Below, one piece after another: positions 16,739 to 26,030 of a stretch of 64,000 bases of DNA. The DNA is from PMP191F sp047602185. Lineage in GTDB: Bacteria > Bacteroidota > Bacteroidia > Chitinophagales > Chitinophagaceae. Under the pieces are notes generated by a model. That model saw only the letters and a program-made list of their open reading frames with translations. It made no database searches and was not told the DNA's origin. Location of the stretch: assembly GCA_047602185.1 (NCBI GenBank), contig JASGHY010000001.1:930001-994000 (forward strand), read 5' to 3'. How positions within the stretch are numbered: the stretch's first letter is position 1; each line of letters starts with the position of its first letter. Made by a program: the position numbers and the translations under genes.

Positions 16739-17869
16739 TTAATCAGTCACCCGGTTTTGCGCCAGGAATTCAGAGGGGCTGGTACCGGTAATTGTTTTGA
16801 AAGCACGTTGAAAGGTGGCAAGGGAGTTAAAACCACTTTCGTAAGCAATAGCAGCAATGGTAAGTTGTTTACTATTGGGCTGTAGTAATCTTTTACGGCT
16901 TTCCTGTACCCGGTAGCCATTTACAAACTCGTTAAAGCTTTTATGGAGGTGCTGGTTCAGGACTGCTGAAATAGTTTTTGGGGCAATACCGGTATGTTGA
17001 GACAGAACAGACAGGTCCAGTTCGGGATTCAGGTATAATTGATCCTGTTCCATTGCTTTTTGTAAAGCATCACTGGTGGTTTGAATAACAGCGGCAGATA
17101 AAACGCTGGCAGGGCCATTTGCTTTTTTCTCTGCCTGGATCTGCTGGTACGACATGATATAACCACCAATACCCAGCCAGTAGATCATTACCACCATCGG
17201 AAGATAAAGTGGGTACCAGTCCACAAGGTCCAGCAGTTTGTATGTAAGAGAAGGGATCTCATAAGGCACCAGGAATACAAACCATACAGCCTGGAATACA
17301 AGAAAGACACGAAGAAATATTTTGAGCCATAGCAACTGAGGTGCTGGTATATTGTTCTGCTGCTGTTTCAGATAACGAAGCGCCAGCACGCTATAAATAG
17401 TCACAGAGAGCCAGCGCGGAACATCTACCCAGGTATTCCAGTTATCAATATAGCCGCCCCAGCGTGGACTGTCAACAGCAATAGTGCGTGTAAATACGCC
17501 AACCAGGTAAACAATAGCGATCATTAGTGGCACCAGGTCAAGGAGTACAGGCAGAAAGTGGATCCGTTGCTTACGGGTTATGATAAAAGTGCTGTCGCAG
17601 CAGGAACGTATATAGAAAAAGATCAACGGACCTGCCGGCATAATGATATAAAAGGGGATCAGTACGTCTATCAGTCCTGCATAAGGGATATATGAAAACC
17701 AGTTTGTAGTATTCAGATAGGTTTTGAACGTAGCCAATGCGATCAGGAAGATCAGTGTTGCCAGTATGCGATTGGTGTTCCTGTGCTTTTTACGGAAGAA
17801 GAGCAGGGTACTGATAATGAAACCCTGTAAGGCACCCAGCAAAAGAAGAATATTAAAGAAACCAATCAT
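16739..17869 (-). CDS. AraC-family regulator with N-terminal membrane domain
   Basis: Predicted membrane-bound transcription factor of 376 aa when started at the ATG at 17869. A TTG 31 codons upstream adds only polar sequence. About seven hydrophobic helices fill residues 1-240 (GFFNILLLLGALQGFIIS, ATLIFLIALATF, WYPLYLPMVVMIYWLGIGG among them). The C-terminal AraC-type DNA-binding domain follows, with helix-turn-helix segments LSQHTGIAPKTISAVL and IAYESGFNSLATFQRAFK ending in TGTSPSEFL. This 7TM-AraC layout is common in Bacteroidota; the ligand is unknown. It is divergent from the NAGPA-like gene, which it might control. Confidence 0.85.
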   Translation of the reverse strand: MIGFFNILLLLGALQGFIISTLLFFRKKHRNTNRILATLIFLIALATFKTYLNTTNWFSYIPYAGLIDVLIPFYIIMPAGPLIFFYIRSCCDSTFIITRKQRIHFLPVLLDLVPLMIAIVYLVGVFTRTIAVDSPRWGGYIDNWNTWVDVPRWLSVTIYSVLALRYLKQQQNNIPAPQLLWLKIFLRVFLVFQAVWFVFLVPYEIPSLTYKLLDLVDWYPLYLPMVVMIYWLGIGGYIMSYQQIQAEKKANGPASVLSAAVIQTTSDALQKAMEQDQLYLNPELDLSVLSQHTGIAPKTISAVLNQHLHKSFNEFVNGYRVQESRKRLLQPNSKQLTIAAIAYESGFNSLATFQRAFKTITGTSPSEFLAQNRVTD

Positions 17870-18139
17870 TGTATGCAAATTAGGGAAATAAAGGGGGAGA
17901 GGAAGAATTTGAAAATTTGATGATTTGAAGATGTAGTCACCCTTTGTTTGGATAACTGACAAAAGCTTTGCATATTTAGAATGGGCGTTTTGTACAGAAG
18001 TTGTCTTGACGGAAAATTGTCTCTCTGTGCCGTTTAGTTAAAAGTGATCAGGAGTGGTTCAGTGCACGCCTTTAGGGCGGGGAAAAGAATAGGGACAGTT
18101 GATCCTTCTCTTGCTAATAATCATTACAAATTATAAGAA

Positions 18140-18874
18140 GTGAAACCAGCCGTGAGAATACTATTGCCGGGAATCATCCTGTTACTGATTGTTGCGCTTG
18201 TCGCGTTTAGCCAAAAGCATACTTCCAACGACGACCGGATGGTATCTTACATAGTAGACCCAAAGATGCAGGAAGTGCAACTGTATTGGAAGGATGACCA
18301 GGGTAAAATATTGAGAAGTTTTGAGCATTTAAAAACCTATGTTGAGGGCAAAAAACAGGTGTTGAAGTTTGCCATGAATGGCGGCATGTTTACTCAGGAA
18401 TTTGCCCCGCTGGGGCTTTTTATCCAGAATAAAAAAGTGCTTGCTCCCCTGAATAGGGCTGATGCAAGCGGGAACTTTTATTTAAAGCCTAACGGTGTGT
18501 TTTATGTTACTACTGATAACACCCCGTTTGTTTGTAATACAACCGCATTTAAGAATGATGGCAGTATAAAATACGCAACACAGTCGGGCCCCATGTTGGT
18601 GATTGACGGTCAAATTCACCCGGCATTTAAAGAAGGCTCCGCTAACCTGAATATCCGGAACGGGGTAGGCATTTTACCGGGTAATAAAATTGTATTTGCT
18701 ATGTCGAAAGGCGGGATCAATTTTTATGATTTTGCCAAATATTTCCGGGACTTAGGTTGTAAAAACGCATTATATCTCGATGGTTTTGTTTCAAGAATGT
18801 ATTTGCCGGAGAAAGGCTGGGAGCAAACGGATGGTGAATTTGGGGTAATGATTGGCGTGGTAGCAAATAAGTGA
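18140..18874 (+). CDS. Phosphodiester glycosidase (NAGPA/DUF2233)-family protein
   Basis: 244-aa protein starting at a GTG (18140) preceded by a purine-rich stretch. A single hydrophobic segment (about residues 6-24) anchors or exports it. The body carries family blocks: FAMNGGMFTQEFAPLGLFI, KPNGVFYV, QSGPMLVIDG and NALYLDGFVSRMYLP. Related enzymes remove N-acetylglucosamine from phosphodiester-linked sugars; in bacteria many members are of unknown target, some acting on exopolysaccharide or wall polymers. It is convergent with the DUF2625 gene (10 nt between stops) and divergent from the AraC-type regulator. Confidence 0.82.
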   Translation: MKPAVRILLPGIILLLIVALVAFSQKHTSNDDRMVSYIVDPKMQEVQLYWKDDQGKILRSFEHLKTYVEGKKQVLKFAMNGGMFTQEFAPLGLFIQNKKVLAPLNRADASGNFYLKPNGVFYVTTDNTPFVCNTTAFKNDGSIKYATQSGPMLVIDGQIHPAFKEGSANLNIRNGVGILPGNKIVFAMSKGGINFYDFAKYFRDLGCKNALYLDGFVSRMYLPEKGWEQTDGEFGVMIGVVANK

Positions 18875-18884
18875 GATTGAAACG

Positions 18885-19628
18885 TTAGTCCTTTTCTTTT
18901 AACTGTTCTATAAAGGACATGTTTACCTGGTATTGCTCCTCTACCGGAATTGTCTTACGTGATGTTTTATCCAGGTTTTTCCCTTCTTTTGTCCATAGAG
19001 GAGGGTAAAAATTGAATACCTTATCACCGGGTAGTGTACTCACTTCTTTTTGCCAGTCTTTCCAACGGTAATCCTTATAAAAATCATTCAGATTGCCTGT
19101 AAAGCAAAAGGTCAGAAAACTACTGTAGGTAAGGTCTGTTGGTTCCCATAGCAAGTTGTCCGGGGCCAGGTAGTATACTTTCCCTATATTTTCTCCCAAT
19201 GCTCCTCCGTTTAGTGCAAAAAAGCCTCCTATGGCATCATCAGCGATGAGGTATATTTTTTTACTGTTGCCATTTTCATCGAATGCTTTATTCTTATTCC
19301 AATCATGTATTGAACGATTGAGACGTGGATGTCCGGAACCGATTATACGTATCCAGCCATGATCTATCAACAGGCCACCGGTAGTGTAGATAATTGCGCC
19401 CATAGGTGAGCGTGTGGTTACCTGCGCCTGGTATAAAGTTTCGCGTGCTCTTACACTGTCAGCAGGAAGTATTTCGACTTTGTTGGTAGCGGAGTCAATC
19501 CAGTTTTTAACGAGGTCCCAACCAGGTTCTTGTGTATTGATCAGATCAGTTATCGGACGCATGTTGATCTGGCTTTGTGAGTGAAATAAAACCAGGCAGA
19601 GATTTAAGGTCAAAAAGAGTTTTACCAT
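18885..19628 (-). CDS. DUF2625-family protein
   Basis: 247-aa protein of unknown function. It has a hydrophobic N-terminus (residues 3-18) that may be a signal peptide. The core has the features I associate with DUF2625: PGWDLVKNWIDSA, EILPADSVRARETLYQAQV, TRSPMGAIIYTTGGLLIDHG, IIGSGHPRLNRSI and NIGKVYYLAPDNLLWEPTDL. No catalytic motif is obvious. It is tail-to-tail with the NAGPA-like gene, and nothing in the neighbourhood suggests a role. Confidence 0.75.
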   Translation of the reverse strand: MVKLFLTLNLCLVLFHSQSQINMRPITDLINTQEPGWDLVKNWIDSATNKVEILPADSVRARETLYQAQVTTRSPMGAIIYTTGGLLIDHGWIRIIGSGHPRLNRSIHDWNKNKAFDENGNSKKIYLIADDAIGGFFALNGGALGENIGKVYYLAPDNLLWEPTDLTYSSFLTFCFTGNLNDFYKDYRWKDWQKEVSTLPGDKVFNFYPPLWTKEGKNLDKTSRKTIPVEEQYQVNMSFIEQLKEKD

Positions 19629-19931
19629 ATCGAACGAAAAACCTTTTAGTAACTGTCTTGGGGCTGTTTTGCGTTCCGCGTTAAGCGTTCTGCGTTGAGC
19701 ACCCGGTATACGTTTTTTTTGTAATAACTCGGGAAAAATAAGCAGTCTTCGTCATATTTATTTTACTCCTGCTGCCTTTTTGCCAGCTAAACGCTCAAAC
19801 GCAGGCCCAGCGGGGAAAATGTCAGTTTCTTTGTGTATAAGTCGTGCATATTTATTGATTTTGGGAACCCGGGGGACTGTATTTTGTATTTCTATTCACA
19901 TATATTTGCCTCCTTCACAAAAATAGACACT
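19629..19931. other. Intergenic region upstream of smc
   Basis: About 300 nt between divergent genes. The left part has the GCGTTCCGCGTTAAGCGTTC type of spacer module seen in other gaps; the right part holds the candidate smc promoter. No gene seen. Confidence 0.55.
19901..19908 (+). promoter_or_regulatory. Candidate -7 box of smc
   Basis: TATATTTG fits the Bacteroidota TAnnTTTG element and lies 23 nt before the GTG start at 19932. A clear -33 box at the expected distance is not seen. Confidence 0.4.
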
Positions 19932-22900
19932 GTGCGATTAAAGAGTTTAGAAATCAAAGGATTCAAGAGTTTTGCCGATAAAACCACCCTCAATTTCGAT
20001 GAGGGTATTACCGGTGTTATTGGTCCGAACGGGTGCGGAAAGAGTAATATTATCGACAGCATCCGTTGGGTAATTGGCGAGCAGAAGATCAGCCATCTCC
20101 GAAGCGAAAGTTTGGAGAACCTGGTGTTCAACGGGTCCAAAACCCGCTCAGCCAGTGGTCTCGCTGAGGTTAGCCTCACCTTTGAGAATACCAAGAACCT
20201 GCTGCCCACAGAGTTCAATACGGTTACTGTAACCCGCAAATTCTATAAAAGCGGTGAAAGTGAGTACCGTCTCAATGATGTACAGTGTCGTTTGAAGGAT
20301 ATCCAGAACCTGTTTATGGATACGGGCGTAAGTACCGACAGCTATGCGATCATTGAGCTGGGTATGGTGGATGAAATTATCAAAGACAAGGAGAACAGCC
20401 GTCGCCGCATGCTGGAACAGGCTGCAGGTATCACCATCTACAAAACCCGTAAAAAAGAAGCGAAACAAAAGCTGGATGCTACTGAACAGGATCTGAACCG
20501 TATTGAAGATTTGCTGTTTGAGATCAATAACCAGTTGAAAAGTCTGGAAAATCAGGCTAAAAAAGCTGAGAAGTATTACGAGATCAAAAAAGAATACCGC
20601 GAATACAGCCTGGAACTGGCCAAAGCTTCACTGGAAGGTTTTAACGTTACCTATCGTGACCTGAACAGCCAGTCGGAAGTAGAAACGGATAAGAGAATAA
20701 AGCTGGAAGCGGAGATCGCTAATGAAGAAGCTGGTATAGAGCAGGAAAAAGTAGGTTTCATTGAGAAAGAGCGTGCATTACAAAGCATGCAATACGAATT
20801 CAATGAACTGTTACAAACCCTGCGTACTAAAGAGAATGATAAGAACCTTGCATCGCAGCGCCTCAATTTCCTGAAAGAAAGGGAAGAAAGCCTGCAGCAG
20901 TTCCTCGATAAAAGCGAAGGCCAGTTAAAGGGTCTTGATGAAAGCATTGAATTTACCCGCCTACAGGTAGGTGAGGAGCAAAGCAAACTGGAAAGTCTGC
21001 AGGAGCAGCTGGAAGACCTGAAAGGCTCCGTGGAAGAGAAACGTACCGTATTTGATGAAAAACGCGTGCATGTTGATCGTCTGCGTGGTGAAAACCTGAG
21101 CATTCAGCGTAACCAGTTTGATGCAGAGAAGAAAGTAGCGGTAGCAGATACATCTATCCAGAACTTCCGTCAGCGTATTCAGCAACTGGAAGAGGAGCGC
21201 GAAGTGCGCTACAGCCAGTTGAAACAACTGGAAGAAGAACGCATGACCCGCGAGCAGGAGCTGGAAAGCCGCAAACGTGATCTGCAGATGTTGCAGGAGC
21301 AACACGAGCGTACCAAAGAGCAGATCCTGCAAACACAGGGAGAGCTGGAGCAACTGCGCCAGCAACTGGGTGATGAAGGCCGTAAACTGGATGCCAAAAA
21401 GAACGAATATGATCTGCTGAAAAGCCTGATCGATTCAATGGAAGGCTATCCTGAAAGTGTGAAGTTCCTGCACAACAATCCTAACTGGAATCATACGGCG
21501 CCTATTTTATCAGATATCATTTATGTAAAAGAAGAATATCGTGCGGCTGTAGAGAATGTACTGGAGCCTTACCTGAACTATTACGTGGTAAATGACCTGC
21601 AGGAAGGCTTACAGGCCGTGCACCTGCTGGATGAGCATAAGAAGGGTAAAGCGAACTTCTTTTTACTGGATAAATTACAGAACTCCGATACTGCCGCTGC
21701 ACATGATATTGCCAACGCCATTCCTGCCATACAGGTAATTGAAGTGGATGAGCAATACCGCAGACTGGCAGAACACCTGCTGGGTAATGTGTTCATTGCA
21801 GAGAATGATGATGTGCTGAACCACAGTAATGGTGCTGTGATCCTGGAAAAAACAGGTAAATACGTTAAAGGGAAATATGCCCTGTCTGGTGGTAGTGTAG
21901 GTTTGTTTGAGGGTAAAAAGATCGGTCGTGCAAAGAACCTGGAAAAGCTGTTTGAAGAGATCCAGGCGCAGGAAAACATCGTGGAAGGCCTGAAGAGTGC
22001 TATCCAGGCTAAGCACAATGAAGTAATTGGCTACAACGAACAACTGAAAGAAACTGCTATTAAGCAGGCTCAGGAAGATATAAACCGTCTTACCAACCTG
22101 GTGTTCTCCTTACAGAACAAAATGGAGAACCTGCAGGGAATGCAGAGTTCTTCGCAGAACAGGCTGGAAGAAATGCAACTGAGCATGGAAGAAACCATGG
22201 CATCCATTGAAGGCACCCGCAATGAATGGACGCAACTGGTGAACCTGCTGAATGAAGTACGCGATAAACTGAAAGCAGCAGAAGACGATTATAGGTCTGC
22301 TGAAGAAGGCTATAATAACGTGCAGGCTGGTTACAACGAATTTAACCTGCAGGTTACACGTCAGCATAGTAAGATCAATGCGCTTACACAGGAACTGGAG
22401 TTCAAGAACAACCAGTTGAAAGACCTGCGTAACCAGATCGATTCTAATGCCGGACAGTTGAAACAAACTGTAGAGAATATCTCTTCCAGCGCAGAAACCT
22501 TGTTGACCGCTGAAAGCGGCCTGGTAGATCTGCTGCGTAAAAAGGAAGAGGAAGAGAAACGTTTGAACGAAGCCGATCAGGCTTATTATAACCTGCGCAA
22601 TACGCTGAATGAAAAAGAAAGCGAACTGCGTCATAAGGTAAAAGAGAAAGAACAACTGGAGCACCTGCTGGCTGAGATCAAAGACAAGCTGAATGAGCTG
22701 AAACTGCAACTGGCCGGTATGAAGGAGCGTTTGCAGGTTGAGTTCAAGATCAACCTTGATGATATCATCGATCAGCCACGTACAGGTGATGTGCCGGTGG
22801 AAGAGCTGCAGGAGAAATGTGACCGTATGAAGAAGCGCCTGGAAAACCTGGGTGAGGTGAACCCCACAGCTATTGAAGCGTTCCAGGAAATGAAGAAACG

Positions 22901-23453
22901 TTATGAGTTCATTCTTGAACAAAAGAATGACCTGGTAACTGCGAAAGACAGCCTGATGCAAACCATCCAGGAAGTAGAAGCTACTGCCAACCAGCAGTTC
23001 CTCGATACTTTCAACAGGGTGCGCGATAACTTCCAGAAAGTATTTAAAGCACTGTTTACTGAAGATGATACGGCCGACCTGATCCTGGAGAATCCTGAAA
23101 ATCTTGCAGAAACCGGTATCGATATTGTGGCGAAACCTAAAGGTAAACGTCCTTCAACCATCACCCAGTTGAGCGGTGGAGAGAAGACGCTGACAGCAAC
23201 TGCATTGTTGTTCTCTATTTACCTGATCAAGCCAGCTCCGTTCTGTATCCTGGATGAGGTGGACGCTCCGCTGGATGATGCCAACGTTGGTAAATTCACC
23301 AATATGATCCGTAAATTCAGTGAAGAGAGCCAGTTCATCATTGTTACACACAACAAAATGACCATGAGCTGTGTGGATGTAATTTATGGTGTAACGATGC
23401 AGGAACCCGGTGTAAGTAAGCTGGTACCGGTGGATTTCCGTAACCTGAATTAA
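19932..23453 (+). CDS. smc: Chromosome segregation ATPase SMC
   Basis: 1173-aa SMC, started at the GTG at 19932 (VRLKSLEIKGFKSFAD), the usual N-terminus. The frame stays open 33 codons further upstream, but that stretch contains the likely promoter. Walker A is GPNGCGKSN near residue 32. Long heptad coiled coils run to about 485 and again from about 660 to 1000. The hinge between them includes EGYPESVKFL and VENVLEPYLNYYVV. The C-terminal head has the ABC signature LSGGEKTLTA and Walker B ILDEVDAPLDDA. SMC compacts and separates chromosomes with ScpA/ScpB, which are not in the window. Monocistronic, followed by a terminator. Confidence 0.97.
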   Translation: MRLKSLEIKGFKSFADKTTLNFDEGITGVIGPNGCGKSNIIDSIRWVIGEQKISHLRSESLENLVFNGSKTRSASGLAEVSLTFENTKNLLPTEFNTVTVTRKFYKSGESEYRLNDVQCRLKDIQNLFMDTGVSTDSYAIIELGMVDEIIKDKENSRRRMLEQAAGITIYKTRKKEAKQKLDATEQDLNRIEDLLFEINNQLKSLENQAKKAEKYYEIKKEYREYSLELAKASLEGFNVTYRDLNSQSEVETDKRIKLEAEIANEEAGIEQEKVGFIEKERALQSMQYEFNELLQTLRTKENDKNLASQRLNFLKEREESLQQFLDKSEGQLKGLDESIEFTRLQVGEEQSKLESLQEQLEDLKGSVEEKRTVFDEKRVHVDRLRGENLSIQRNQFDAEKKVAVADTSIQNFRQRIQQLEEEREVRYSQLKQLEEERMTREQELESRKRDLQMLQEQHERTKEQILQTQGELEQLRQQLGDEGRKLDAKKNEYDLLKSLIDSMEGYPESVKFLHNNPNWNHTAPILSDIIYVKEEYRAAVENVLEPYLNYYVVNDLQEGLQAVHLLDEHKKGKANFFLLDKLQNSDTAAAHDIANAIPAIQVIEVDEQYRRLAEHLLGNVFIAENDDVLNHSNGAVILEKTGKYVKGKYALSGGSVGLFEGKKIGRAKNLEKLFEEIQAQENIVEGLKSAIQAKHNEVIGYNEQLKETAIKQAQEDINRLTNLVFSLQNKMENLQGMQSSSQNRLEEMQLSMEETMASIEGTRNEWTQLVNLLNEVRDKLKAAEDDYRSAEEGYNNVQAGYNEFNLQVTRQHSKINALTQELEFKNNQLKDLRNQIDSNAGQLKQTVENISSSAETLLTAESGLVDLLRKKEEEEKRLNEADQAYYNLRNTLNEKESELRHKVKEKEQLEHLLAEIKDKLNELKLQLAGMKERLQVEFKINLDDIIDQPRTGDVPVEELQEKCDRMKKRLENLGEVNPTAIEAFQEMKKRYEFILEQKNDLVTAKDSLMQTIQEVEATANQQFLDTFNRVRDNFQKVFKALFTEDDTADLILENPENLAETGIDIVAKPKGKRPSTITQLSGGEKTLTATALLFSIYLIKPAPFCILDEVDAPLDDANVGKFTNMIRKFSEESQFIIVTHNKMTMSCVDVIYGVTMQEPGVSKLVPVDFRNLN

Positions 23454-23454
23454 G

Positions 23455-23580
23455 GGTTGTAAGTTATACGTTGTAGGTTATAAGTAGGTCTGATCTCGTG
23501 ATCCCGGAGTATTGTAGCGTAATGTTGAATTTGAAGTAATAAACCTACAACTTAAAACCTCTAACCTATAACTGTTTAAG
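23455..23580. repeat. Spacer module C in facing copies
   Basis: GTTGTAAGTTATACGTTGTA on the left and an approximate reverse complement (AACCTACAACTTAAAACC, then AACCTATAACT) on the right. Relatives occur at 24627-24653 and 46413-46448. Confidence 0.6.
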
Positions 23581-23603
23581 ACGATTCGTTAGTAAGTAAT
23601 ATA

Positions 23604-23636
23604 AAAGCGGGCTGAATATTCGGCCCGCTTTGCTTT
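23604..23636 (+). terminator. Terminator of smc
   Basis: Stem AAAGCGGGC/GCCCGCTTT with a 10-nt loop, followed by a T-rich tract. It may also serve the convergent ferritin gene. Confidence 0.75.
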
Positions 23637-23664
23637 TAATAGTATTCTGTATTCAATTTACACA

Positions 23665-24180
23665 CTAGCTTTTGTGTGAATGCGCTGATGATCCTGCTGG
23701 TCCGCCCAGATCACGATCAAACAGGTACATGCCGCCTTTGTCTTCACCGATCAGTTTTAATTTGTCGATGAGGTTGCGGGCAAGGCTTTCTTCTTCGATC
23801 TGCTCAGTTACATACCATTGCAGGAAGTTGTGGGTAGTGTAATCTTTCTCCTGGATACACAATTCAACCAATGCGTTGATCTCGTTGCTTACTTTCACTT
23901 CGTGTGAGTGCACTATCTCGAATATCTCATGGATGCTGGCAAAGTTCTTTTGCGGCGCAGCAAATGGGGGTACTACAGCCCAGCCACCGCGGTCATTGAT
24001 ATAGCGGAACAGTTTCAGCATATGCATACGTTCTTCATCAGAATGCTGGTACAGGAACTGCGCTACGCCATTGTATCCTTTTACCTCACACCACGATGCC
24101 ATCGCGAGATAATACATGGAAGAATAACCTTCCAGGTCAATTTGTCTGTTCAATGCAGCTTCAATCTTTTCTGATATCAT
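23665..24180 (-). CDS. Ferritin (FtnA-type)
   Basis: 171-aa four-helix ferritin that oxidises Fe(II) and stores iron in a 24-mer shell in the cytoplasm. Ferroxidase ligands are in place: E17 (IDLEGYSS), E50 and H53 (SDEERMHM), the same positions as in E. coli FtnA, with further acidic residues in the TEQIEEESLARN helix. No haem-ligand pattern of bacterioferritin is seen. The C-terminus has a short polar tail (SSAHSHKS). Monocistronic and divergent from the DUF486 gene. Confidence 0.95.
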   Translation of the reverse strand: MISEKIEAALNRQIDLEGYSSMYYLAMASWCEVKGYNGVAQFLYQHSDEERMHMLKLFRYINDRGGWAVVPPFAAPQKNFASIHEIFEIVHSHEVKVSNEINALVELCIQEKDYTTHNFLQWYVTEQIEEESLARNLIDKLKLIGEDKGGMYLFDRDLGGPAGSSAHSHKS

Positions 24181-24250
24181 AAAACGAGGGTTTTTTAAAT
24201 GTACAATTTTTATGTAAATAGCTATCTTGCTCTCCGTACAATTTTACAAT

Positions 24251-24580
24251 ATGCGTACAATTTTGTTGCTATTAGCTTCTAACATCTTTATGACCTTTGC
24301 CTGGTATGGGCATCTCAAAAATACGGGTGTTCCTTTATGGAAAGCAATCCTTGTAAGCTGGGGCATCGCTTTTTTTGAATATTGCCTGATGGTGCCAGCC
24401 AACCGTTTTGGATTTACCAACGGGTTTAACGGCTTTCAGCTTAAGATGACACAGGAAGTAATTACGCTGATCGTGTTCAGTGTGTTTGCTGTGCTATACC
24501 TTAAGGAGCCTTTTCACTGGCGCTACCTGCTGAGCTTTGGTCTGTTACTGGGAGCAGTGTATGTGATGTTTAAGAAGTAA
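24251..24580 (+). CDS. DUF486/DMT-type small membrane protein
   Basis: 109-aa inner membrane protein starting at the ATG at 24251; an upstream in-frame start at 24227 adds eight residues. Four hydrophobic helices are seen: TILLLLASNIFMTFAWYG, AILVSWGIAFFEYCLMV, VITLIVFSVFAVLYL and YLLSFGLLLGAVYVMF. Blocks FAWYGHLK, PANRFGF and FQLKMTQEVITL are typical of the DUF486 family, related to drug/metabolite transporter halves. Transport activity is not established. Confidence 0.85.
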   Translation: MRTILLLLASNIFMTFAWYGHLKNTGVPLWKAILVSWGIAFFEYCLMVPANRFGFTNGFNGFQLKMTQEVITLIVFSVFAVLYLKEPFHWRYLLSFGLLLGAVYVMFKK

Positions 24581-24693
24581 TTTGAAGATTAGCGAATTTG
24601 AGAATGTGCAAATGTGAATACAGGGTTATACGTTGTAAGTTATAGGTTATAAGTAAAATACAGCTTAACGCAGAACGCAGAATGCCTAACGCT

Positions 24694-24758
24694 AATACAA
24701 GAAAAATGTGCAAATATGCAAATGAACTGATGTGCAGATGGAGGAATTGGGAATCAGG
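24694..24758 (+). repeat. 65-bp spacer module B, copy 1
   Basis: Matches 46482-46546 at 64 of 65 positions in the same orientation, including ATGTGCAAATATGC and GATGGAGGAATTGGGAATCA. Related sequence appears inverted around 57790-57930. Confidence 0.85.
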
Positions 24759-24781
24759 CGTTAGCTGTTAGCGAAGGAAAA

Positions 24782-24805
24782 GTTGGCAGTTGGCAATTTG
24801 CAGTT
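24782..24805 (+). repeat. Short spacer module A, copy 2
   Basis: Identical to 16545-16568 over 24 nt. Confidence 0.75.
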
Positions 24806-24948
24806 ACCTGTAACTTGCATCTGGTAACCTGTATTCAGAAACTGGTATCTGGTAACCGGTAACGCCCGTCTCACGTTTGACTTTTCACGTTTCACAGACA
24901 TTCACTCACGTCTCACGATTACAGTCTGCCGATTCACGTCTCACGTTC

Positions 24949-25953
24949 TTACCACACCAGCTTTGCAATTTTACCATTGCCACCGGCAAGATATACTGCT
25001 GTTCCCTTTTTAGCTTTCTGGCATACGTGAAATCCTTCCTGGGCAATCTGCTTCCAGTTCATGCCTCCATCAGTGGATATATCCACTCCTGAGGTGCCGC
25101 AAGTGATTACGTGATTGGCTGTAATGTATTCAACACAACTGCGGTAGCCGTGGGGTGGGGTAGCAGGACGTACCCAGGTAGCCCCTCCGTCGTGTGATAA
25201 CACACAGTTCTGCGTGGTGTCTTTATCATGGGCAAAATCGCCACCTGTTACAATCATATTGTTGGGGGCAAATATGGCCAGGGAGTTTGCTCCGGTTGAT
25301 TCTTTGCCTTGTATAATGGGTAAGGGCTGTGCTGAATCCTTATCAACGGTGAGCAGGCTGGATGCCATACCGCCGGTAATGATATTGATCTTTTTTTTAT
25401 TTACATAGACTACGTTGGTACCGCTGGATGCAAACATGGCTTCGCCTTCCTGTACTGCAGGCAGTTTGTTGCAATCCTGTTTGCTCCAGGTTTCGCCGCC
25501 ATCGGTAGTTGTTACCACGTAAATACATTCTTTATCCAATGGGTCGCCTATTGCAATGCCGTTCTTTGCATCTGAAAAGTCCATGGCATCAAGGAACATA
25601 TCTTTGGTCGAATCAGTGTACACTATTTTCCAGCTTGTACCGCCATCTGTAGTTTTTAGTATTTGCCCTGGCTCGGCAATGGCTATAATGATAGCCGTTT
25701 TATCATCAAACGCTTCTATATCGCGGAAATCTCTTTTTTCAAAGCCTTTTACGGTATGCCATTGCCAGGTAGTGCCACCGTCAACAGAGCGGCCAACGGA
25801 GCCATTGCTGCCACTTACCCATAATACTTTATCATTCACTACGCTTAAACCGCGCAGGGAAGTTTTATTACCACTGGTGAGTAAATGAACAGACTGGGAA
25901 GAGGCATTTAAAGCAAAACAACAACAGATAACAAAGAAAGAGATCCGGAACAT
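24949..25953 (-). CDS. Exported Ycf48/BNR-like repeat protein
   Basis: 334-aa secreted beta-propeller protein with a signal peptide (residues 1-19, ending NASSQ). Repeats of the type SxDGGxTW recur: SVDGGTTWQWHTV, TTDGGTSWKIVYTD, TTDGGETWSKQD, SHDGGATWVRP and STDGGMNWKQIA. They mark the Ycf48-like/sialidase-type (BNR) propeller. In Bacteroidota such proteins are usually annotated as oxidoreductases or Ycf48-like proteins without direct evidence. No sialidase catalytic residues are recognisable. It sits alone between the repeat-rich 24.6-24.9 kb spacer and the rhodanese-thioredoxin gene. Confidence 0.8.
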   Translation of the reverse strand: MFRISFFVICCCFALNASSQSVHLLTSGNKTSLRGLSVVNDKVLWVSGSNGSVGRSVDGGTTWQWHTVKGFEKRDFRDIEAFDDKTAIIIAIAEPGQILKTTDGGTSWKIVYTDSTKDMFLDAMDFSDAKNGIAIGDPLDKECIYVVTTTDGGETWSKQDCNKLPAVQEGEAMFASSGTNVVYVNKKKINIITGGMASSLLTVDKDSAQPLPIIQGKESTGANSLAIFAPNNMIVTGGDFAHDKDTTQNCVLSHDGGATWVRPATPPHGYRSCVEYITANHVITCGTSGVDISTDGGMNWKQIAQEGFHVCQKAKKGTAVYLAGGNGKIAKLVW

Positions 25954-26030
25954 GTTTTAATGGGTTTATCGTCACAATAATAAACAATTCAATCTTATTG
26001 TGAAACAATGCTATAGACGAATGGGGTCAC

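Noticed and set aside
19833..19931. 33-codon N-terminal extension of SMC
   Set aside because: The GTG at 19932 gives the canonical SMC N-terminus, and the extension contains a TATATTTG promoter-like box.
22110..22961. 283-codon open frame antisense to smc
   Set aside because: It follows the reverse of coiled-coil codons (rich in Leu, Phe and Gln), as expected of a shadow frame; smc itself is unambiguous.
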